Part shown: in pieces, positions 15,398 through 20,465 of the stretch | Layout: the number at the start of each line of letters is the position of its first letter | Position numbering within the stretch: position 1 is the first letter of the stretch | Assembly (NCBI GenBank): GCA_910588285.1 | Contig: CAJUQB010000081.1 | Location: 1-20,465, forward strand | DNA: 20,465 nucleotides | Origin: an uncultured Lachnospiraceae bacterium | Lineage (GTDB): Bacteria > Bacillota > Clostridia > Lachnospirales > Lachnospiraceae | Direction: 5' to 3' | Notes under the pieces: model-generated | The model's input: the letters and a program-made list of their open reading frames with translations, nothing else | Told to the model about the DNA's origin: nothing | The model's database searches: none | Made by a program: the position numbers and the translations under genes

Positions 15398-15548
15398 AAC
15401 TCGTCCTCCTTGCGTTTTGCATGAATAATCTTTACTCTTTTCTTATATTATACCCATCCGATAAAGTCAATTACTTATTTGTGAAAAATTTGTGTTTTGT
15501 TAAAATTTACGATTCGGCGGCTCCTCATCGAAACGATACGGGGCGATA

Positions 15549-16168
15549 TTAGCGTTTTTCCATTTTTATTTCATCTTTTTTCTCCATCTTAAGTCGGATC
15601 TGCTTCACTGCCAGGCAAACCAGGAAGATTAGCCCAATCCATCCGGTTACCGGATACAGCGTATTGATCAAGGTTGCAAAATCTGTCTGCCCGGCAATAA
15701 TACCGATCACTACTACAATAGCTACCAGAATATACTTCTGAGTCTTATTCTTAATGGGAACAGCATCGCAGGCCATCTGCATCATGGGTGTGGCAGTAGA
15801 ATACATCCCAACAATGATCAGAATCGCATAGAGCTTCCCCCTGCAATCATGACGGACATAACACCTACCAGGTAAATGGGAACAAAGATATCAAAAAAGG
15901 TTCCGATATACTTTCCACAGTACCAGCGGTACTTCCCTCTCTCCGGGGCTCTCAGGGAATCAAACCCAAATCCCAGCAAAGACGGTATCAGCCACAAATA
16001 CAGTGCCAGCTGAATCAGCATACCAAAAATGCCATAGATTCCAAACCCGCCGTAAAACTGCAGGGTCTCCTGCCCGCTGGCATAGCCTGCGCCGATCATC
16101 AGGCCTACAAAGGCGCCTCCAAACTTCAGGATATTCCATATACTCATTTTTTGTTTATTTTCTTCCAT
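15549..16168 (-). pseudogene. YkvI-family membrane transporter with internal deletion
   Basis: Two fragments of one membrane protein remain. The N-part (ATG 16168 after AGGAGGAGAG, ending in a stop at 15818) has the typical start FGGAFVGLMIGAGYASGQET and then two or three helices. The C-part is in another frame (from KLYAILIIVGMYSTATPMM, about 15836, to 15549), with helices ending in TLYPVTGWIGLIFLVCLAVK. The two halves join at a G-run near 15837-15841, where a middle segment of perhaps 150 residues is missing and the frame changes. YkvI proteins are LeuT-fold-like transporters of unproven substrate, probably amino acids or related solutes. The gene closes the M28 peptidase operon 11 nt after the preceding stop, suggesting it once moved a peptide-related substrate or product. 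Confidence 0.8.
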
Positions 16169-16179
16169 TTTCTCTCCTC

Positions 16180-17808
16180 CTACGCTTCCTGCTTCCCGGC
16201 ATCCTTTACCCACAGGGTTCTTGCATATTTTGCCACGTGCCCATGGTTGTCATAGCATGTCACCGTAACGTTTTTTCTCCCGGCGCTGCCGAAGGTATGA
16301 TTGGTAAACTGTCCTCTGCCCGGCTCGCTGCCATCTCCAAAGTCCCATATGGTATCTATAATCACTCCGGCATCATGAACCACCGAGGTCTGGTACATAT
16401 AAACCCGTTCTCCCACAGCTGGCAGCGGCGGAATAATATTGAAAGTAAATCCCCTGTTTTCACAGCATTCCTCCTCCAGCGCCATCTCTGTCGGAATCAG
16501 TCGCTCTGTCACCTCCTTGTGGGACAAGCGGTCCGCCGCCAGAAGCTCTTCGGGATCCACAGCCAGAAGCTCCCGGATAATCTCCAGATGACAGAGGGCC
16601 GCGCGTCCGATCTGCTCCGGTGTCACCTTATCCGGCGTATCATGATCCGAATGATACCAGATAGGCTTCCCGATCATCAGAATAGTCGGTATTTTAAGGT
16701 CATAGAACATGCCTTCCAGATCCTCATTGGCAATAGAGGTAGACAGCGGCGCGTAGGTGGCTGGGAGCATGTGGTATTTTTCCAGCTTCTCACAGGCCAT
16801 GGCCAGAAGCACAGGATTATCCGATGTGTGGACAAACCGCAGATCATCCCGCCCGGTGGGTATCACGCCTCGCCCGCTCCAGCTATAGCCGATGGACGCC
16901 AGGCCATCAAAGTTGATGCAGGCATATGTTTTAGTAATCAGCTCCTTGTGTCTTTCCATAAAATGCCGGGCTCCGATACAATTCTCATGACCGGAATTCC
17001 CACAGATCATAATCGTAGGATGGTCTTCCTCCATGGCTGCCAGCTCCTTCAAGGCGTATATCCAAGCTGCATTGGCCGCCGCGTTATCCACAGCACCATG
17101 ATGCGTGCTGTCGTAATGAGTCTGCACTGCCAGAATCTCTTTGTTTCCCGGTATGATACCGAAAATATCCCCCGACTGATCTGTATAGGTCTCTCCGTCC
17201 AACTCGATTACCAGCTCCAGCTCTCCTTTGGCATCCCGGATCAGAGAATCCAACATCATCCCATCCTCCCGGCAGATTATTGCACCCGGAATTTTCCCGT
17301 AATCATAATGATCCTCGTGAATCTCATCATACCGTGGCTTGATGCCGCAGGGTGCGTCGATCCAGGCCACAAAGCCTGCTGCCCCTGCATCCTCCACGGC
17401 CCGATAGATGTGGTTTACCAGCTGGGTTGGAAATACCGTCATAAAAATCTTGCTTTCCATAAACACGATCTTCCCCTTCACCTGATCCAGCCACTCCTCC
17501 ACCGGCTGGATACCGTAGCCCACATGGATTACCGGAGCGCTTACCCTCCCTCCTGCCGAAAACCAAATGGGATGCGCATCAAATTCATACGTACTGTCTG
17601 CTGCCATGGTCTTTACCGTCTGCTTCGTATAGCGGTAACACCTGGCCTTGTATTCCTCATACTCTGCCTGGATCCCGGCTTCCTTAAGCTCCCTTATGAT
17701 AAACTGAGCCGCCTGCTTCTCTCCTTCGCTGCCAGGATAGCGATATCCAAAAGAAACCAGCTCTTCCATGCATTTATATAATTCCTTACCCAGACTCTCT
17801 TTTTCCAT
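16180..17808 (-). CDS. M28-like metallopeptidase with PA-like insert and C-terminal PKD domain
   Basis: 542 residues without signal peptide. It starts like many M28 enzymes (YRYPGSEGEKQAAQFI, 22-37), has a PA-like insert (about 95-210) and then the metal core: THYDSTHHGAVDNA (His231, Asp233, Asp241), INFDG (Asp301) and WYHSDHDTPDKV (His386). Where M28 enzymes have a Glu-Glu pair it reads GNSGHENCIGA (271-280), so the catalytic Glu is absent or displaced. Residues about 455-535 form a PKD-like beta domain (TIWDFGDGSEPGRGQFTNHT), unusual for a cytoplasmic protein. ATG 17808 is 2 nt after the previous stop, with GAGAGGAG in that gene's end: translational coupling. It probably acts on peptides or amide-linked small molecules; substrate unknown. 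Confidence 0.8.
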   Translation of the reverse strand: MEKESLGKELYKCMEELVSFGYRYPGSEGEKQAAQFIIRELKEAGIQAEYEEYKARCYRYTKQTVKTMAADSTYEFDAHPIWFSAGGRVSAPVIHVGYGIQPVEEWLDQVKGKIVFMESKIFMTVFPTQLVNHIYRAVEDAGAAGFVAWIDAPCGIKPRYDEIHEDHYDYGKIPGAIICREDGMMLDSLIRDAKGELELVIELDGETYTDQSGDIFGIIPGNKEILAVQTHYDSTHHGAVDNAAANAAWIYALKELAAMEEDHPTIMICGNSGHENCIGARHFMERHKELITKTYACINFDGLASIGYSWSGRGVIPTGRDDLRFVHTSDNPVLLAMACEKLEKYHMLPATYAPLSTSIANEDLEGMFYDLKIPTILMIGKPIWYHSDHDTPDKVTPEQIGRAALCHLEIIRELLAVDPEELLAADRLSHKEVTERLIPTEMALEEECCENRGFTFNIIPPLPAVGERVYMYQTSVVHDAGVIIDTIWDFGDGSEPGRGQFTNHTFGSAGRKNVTVTCYDNHGHVAKYARTLWVKDAGKQEA

Positions 17809-17810
17809 GT

Positions 17811-19313
17811 CTACTCCTCTCTTTTCCCAAAATAGTGGAGATTCTCCTGCTCCCCATACTCCTTCCCGGCGTGGTCAAATACCTCGCAGATCATATCCAC
17901 CCAAGCGCTGGTAATTTTCGGCAGCTCATCCACCGCCACACGGTCCGGCTGATCCACTGGATCCATCAGATAAATCACCGGACTGATAATACTTACCACC
18001 GGGATTCCCGCCTTGAAAAACCGATCGCCGTCAGAACACACATCTGCCTTTCCTTTGATACAGGGCACTACAAAGCATCGTTCCAAATCATTGTCCCTGA
18101 CTGCCTCTGTAAGCATATCAAGGATTTGCTTGTTTTCTGTAGCGTAAATCAGCCGCATACCGATCTCCCCGGTAAAGCGCATCTCATCACCCGTTGCCTC
18201 AATATCGTCCACCGCTTCCATGGCCACATGCTCAATAACAAAGTCCATTACAATATTGCGTTTTTCCTCCTGCATCCGCCTGATAAATCCCTCGTGTCCT
18301 GCATACCCGGAAAAATGAGAATCCATTGCCCCAAACATCAAGGTCTTTTTCCGCTCCTCCTTTGGGATCTGGGAAAAATATTTGGCAATGGCCAGAACCA
18401 CCGACATACCGGAAGCATCCTGAATAGCTCCCTGGAAGCTGGAATCGTGGTGGGAATGCACCAGGATGATCTCGTCGGACACCCCTGGCAGGATGCCGCT
18501 GACCACATTGGCATGGCTGGCCTCCACCCGGTTCTTCATCCGCATAGTGGCCATCAGAGGCTCTCCTGCTTCCTCAATCCGCCGCTTCAGCTTGGCCCCC
18601 CAGGTACGATTGATCCAGAGCCCTGGCCGGTACATGGTGTTAAAATGATATATTTCCTGATCCAGAAATTTTGCATAGGCTTGGGAATAATTTTCATTAT
18701 AGTGCTCGTAGTGGTCGCAGTTGTCAACCAAAACTCCGATAAAGCCAACCGCCCCCTTGTTTACCGCATCGCAGTAATTTTGCGGGAAGGTATTGGGGTC
18801 ATAAGTATTTTTATGAATGTATTGGCTGCCGGAGGTGACTGTATTCCGTGGGTCATACCACCAGCATTTGTCGGACGCATGGTATTTTTCAAAATAATCC
18901 AGGTCGTAATCCAGCCATCGGTTGTTGGCCACCACGATTTTCCCTTTTACATCAATGCCCTCGAAATCCTCCGGGCGTCCGTCGCCCACGTACACCAGCT
19001 CTGCAGTGATGTCCCCGGTATCAAATTCCCCAATCTCCCCGGAATAGTTGGTGTAGTTAATAAAATAGCAGGGAATATTCTCCTCTCCGATCTTCAGACT
19101 CCATTCCTCCGGAAAGAACAGCTTTGCATCCGGATGGTCATAGTGGATCTCCTCCAACCCAAATTCTCGAAACCGCTCTGCGATATACTGAGCCGATTTC
19201 CAGTTATTTTCCGTACCGGAACGCCTGTGTCCCAGGCTGCACAGGTATTCAATCCAGGAAAATATCTCTTCCTTCGGCGGAATCAGTGCCGGATTCTTTT
19301 TCTCTTTTCCCAT
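17811..19313 (-). CDS. M28-like peptidase homologue, divergent active site
   Basis: 500 residues, no signal peptide. The N-terminus (HRRSGTENNWKSAQYIAERF) and a PA-like middle (about 100-260) match M28 proteins. The metal core is partly kept: HSHHDSSFQGAIQDASG (His288, Asp290, Asp299). The Glu-Glu segment is GAMDSHFSGYAG (328-339) and the final His region is IYLMDPVDQPDRV, with Leu where the sister protein has the ligand His386. It may have lost classical zinc peptidase activity, use a different metal set, or work as a partner of the downstream enzyme. ATG 19313 has GGAGAGGAG a few nt upstream; an earlier frame start at 19364 lacks such a site. First gene of the operon, divergent from merR. 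Confidence 0.75.
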   Translation of the reverse strand: MGKEKKNPALIPPKEEIFSWIEYLCSLGHRRSGTENNWKSAQYIAERFREFGLEEIHYDHPDAKLFFPEEWSLKIGEENIPCYFINYTNYSGEIGEFDTGDITAELVYVGDGRPEDFEGIDVKGKIVVANNRWLDYDLDYFEKYHASDKCWWYDPRNTVTSGSQYIHKNTYDPNTFPQNYCDAVNKGAVGFIGVLVDNCDHYEHYNENYSQAYAKFLDQEIYHFNTMYRPGLWINRTWGAKLKRRIEEAGEPLMATMRMKNRVEASHANVVSGILPGVSDEIILVHSHHDSSFQGAIQDASGMSVVLAIAKYFSQIPKEERKKTLMFGAMDSHFSGYAGHEGFIRRMQEEKRNIVMDFVIEHVAMEAVDDIEATGDEMRFTGEIGMRLIYATENKQILDMLTEAVRDNDLERCFVVPCIKGKADVCSDGDRFFKAGIPVVSIISPVIYLMDPVDQPDRVAVDELPKITSAWVDMICEVFDHAGKEYGEQENLHYFGKREE

Positions 19314-19368
19314 AGTTTTTCTCCTCTCCCTTATATGGTGAAATCCATGTTTTTCTGGCTGCAATTTT

Positions 19369-19399
19369 ATTTTACATGTGTGAGCCGGTCACGGGTCAA
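19369..19399 (-). promoter_or_regulatory. MerR-type promoter of the M28 operon
   Basis: On minus, TTGACC (19394-19399), a 19-nt spacer and TAAAAT (19369-19374). The spacer holds the dyad GTGACCGGCTCAC. The long spacer and central dyad are the hallmark of promoters that MerR-family activators twist into shape. Confidence 0.75.
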
Positions 19400-19410
19400 G
19401 AGCCAAAGCC

Positions 19411-19429
19411 TTCCGGTATCCGTCCGGAA
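19411..19429. promoter_or_regulatory. Inverted repeat in the merR/M28 intergenic region
   Basis: TTCCGG (19411-19416) and CCGGAA (19424-19429) are perfect inverted repeats with a 7-nt centre, between the two divergent promoters. It could be a further operator; role unknown. Confidence 0.35.
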
Positions 19430-19479
19430 ACTCCCTTTCTTGGGCTATCAAAATTTTTTGACAAATTACTTTGATTGTC

Positions 19480-19510
19480 TTGACTTGTAACCAACTCACA
19501 TGTGTATAAT
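19480..19510 (+). promoter_or_regulatory. MerR-type promoter of the merR gene
   Basis: TTGACT (19480-19485), a 19-nt spacer and TATAAT (19505-19510). The spacer contains GTAACCAACTCACA, matching GTGACCGGCTCACA of the divergent promoter at the same position. Confidence 0.8.
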
Positions 19511-19565
19511 ACATATAATAGAGCGGTTTTGGAGATGTATTTTGTTCAAATGAAAGGAGCCTTCC

Positions 19566-20408
19566 ATGAAAAAAACATTTACTATCAGCGAAATATCCAA
19601 GATTGTAGATATCCCTGTCAATACTTTGAAGCACTATGACCGTATTGACCTGTTCAAGCCGGCCATTGTAAAACCTGGCTCCCTATACCGCTATTATACC
19701 CTGGAACAGATCTATACACTGGTGCTGATCAAGGATCTGCGGACCATGGATATGTCCATCCAGGATATCCGTGATTATCTGAAGGAGCGGAATGTTTCCA
19801 AATCTCTAAATATCCTGGATAAAAAGCTGTATGAAATCAAACGGGATCTGGAAATTCTAAATAGAAAAAAATGTTATCTGGAGGGAAAGCTGAATACACT
19901 GAAGGTCAGCCATAATATGCGCTATGAGCTGAATGAAATTGTAGAAAAAACGCTGCAGGAGCGCAGCGCCATGACCTTCGGTGTATATATCAAAAATGAT
20001 GAGGACAAATATTTTGCCAGCAGACAGCTGGAAAAGTCCATTACCGCCTCCCTGCCCGGTATGCCGGGTATGATCTGCTGCACCCACGGTGTCTTTATTC
20101 CCAGGGATGAGCTGGTTTCCGACAGCCTGCCCCACAGCGCCATTGCCTTTGTTTTTGTTCATACCAGCGAGACAGTCCCCTTCTATACGGCCCACTCCCG
20201 CACCATTCCCTCCTGCCACTTTATCTGCGGCTACTTTGAAGGAAAAATGTGGGACCGGAAGCCCTGCCTGGAACGGCTCCTGGATTATATCCAGAAGCAG
20301 CAGATGAAAATTGTAGGGGATGCCATTCAAATCAACCATATTGATGATAATTTGACCGATTCGTCAACAGAATTTTTATATGAAATACAGATTCCTGTTT
20401 CTTATTAA
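19566..20408 (+). CDS. MerR-family transcriptional regulator with GyrI-like effector domain
   Basis: 280 residues in BmrR-like order: winged HTH (1-75, FTISEISKIVDIPVNTLKHY, then LYRYYTLEQIYTLVLIKDLR), a dimerising coiled coil (about 80-120, IKRDLEILNRKKCYLEGKLN) and a C-terminal small-molecule-binding domain (about 125-280), with GYFEGKMWDRKPCLERLLDYIQ near its end as in GyrI/SOUL-like folds. The ATG follows AAAGGAG by 6 nt. The family binds the spacer of 19-20 bp promoters and activates by untwisting DNA when a ligand binds. Both its own and the M28 operon promoter fit this plan, so it likely senses a substrate or product of those enzymes. The ligand is not deducible. Confidence 0.9.
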   Translation: MKKTFTISEISKIVDIPVNTLKHYDRIDLFKPAIVKPGSLYRYYTLEQIYTLVLIKDLRTMDMSIQDIRDYLKERNVSKSLNILDKKLYEIKRDLEILNRKKCYLEGKLNTLKVSHNMRYELNEIVEKTLQERSAMTFGVYIKNDEDKYFASRQLEKSITASLPGMPGMICCTHGVFIPRDELVSDSLPHSAIAFVFVHTSETVPFYTAHSRTIPSCHFICGYFEGKMWDRKPCLERLLDYIQKQQMKIVGDAIQINHIDDNLTDSSTEFLYEIQIPVSY

Positions 20409-20421
20409 TTTAGGGTATATC

Positions 20422-20465
20422 TAGAGCGTGTTTGAAAATTGCTTTCTGACAGCTGTGCGTTACAC
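20422..20465. repeat. Dispersed palindromic repeat element, copy 2 (cut by window end)
   Basis: It starts TAGAGCGTGTTTGAAAATTG, then CTTTCTGACAGCTG, 14 nt after the merR stop, and runs off the window. It aligns with the minus strand of the 13569-13630 element over about 38 bases. Both copies sit directly after a gene's stop codon. Confidence 0.65.

Noticed and set aside
15430..15548. A clear promoter for the Na/Pi transporter
   Set aside because: TATAAT is present on minus, but TTGACT is only 12 nt away, too close for a -35; I do not list it as a promoter.
19458..19463. TTGACA upstream of merR as a second -35
   Set aside because: No matching -10 lies 16-19 nt downstream; the TTGACT at 19480 fits far better.
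16003..19490. Two long plus-strand open frames (16003-17781 and 17835-19490)
   Set aside because: They are opposite the M28 genes, lack domain signatures and plausible ribosome binding sites; the minus frames have clear family motifs.

Overview
The window looks like the chromosome of a gut-type Lachnospiraceae (Clostridia) bacterium. Promoters are sigma-A-like, Shine-Dalgarno sites are strong (AGGAGG/GGAGG), and the protein families are typical: MurE with a DNPR motif, a VanS/VanR-like pair, a YkvI transporter, and an ECF sigma factor followed by a one-TM partner. No rRNA, tRNA, CRISPR array or transposase was seen.

Layout. 1-765: the tail of a broken XRE-like regulator, then two adjacent copies of a type I toxin-antitoxin module. 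Each has a 27-codon hydrophobic toxin and a convergent antisense RNA sharing the 3' terminator. The first toxin has a one-base deletion; the second is intact. 906-2963 (minus): a VanR/VanS-like two-component operon ending in a good terminator. 3127-5570 (plus): dapF-murE, which make meso-DAP and add it to the peptidoglycan precursor. 5603-6903 (plus): a class I/II aminotransferase with a near-consensus promoter. 6884-8014 (minus): an aldo/keto reductase with a C-terminal two-cluster ferredoxin domain, overlapping the aminotransferase tail to tail. 8236-10122 (plus): an ECF sigma factor and a one-TM putative anti-sigma/sensor protein with overlapping reading frames.

10206-15397 (all minus): in transcription order, a Na/Pi cotransporter with PhoU domain, a palindromic repeat, a cytoplasmic GH2 glycosidase, then a DUF4869-like small protein and a P-loop ATPase whose C-terminal half looks Toprim/DUF4435-like. 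This last pair is visibly AT-richer than its surroundings and is my best candidate for an undescribed system. 15549-19313 (minus): two M28-like metallopeptidase homologues and a YkvI-family transporter ruined by an internal deletion. 19566-20408 (plus): the divergent MerR-family regulator. The MerR promoter and the peptidase promoter share a near-identical 19-bp-spacer architecture, so the regulator probably controls both. The window ends inside a second copy of the palindromic repeat.

All calls come from reading the sequence and from remembered family signatures; no database search was run.
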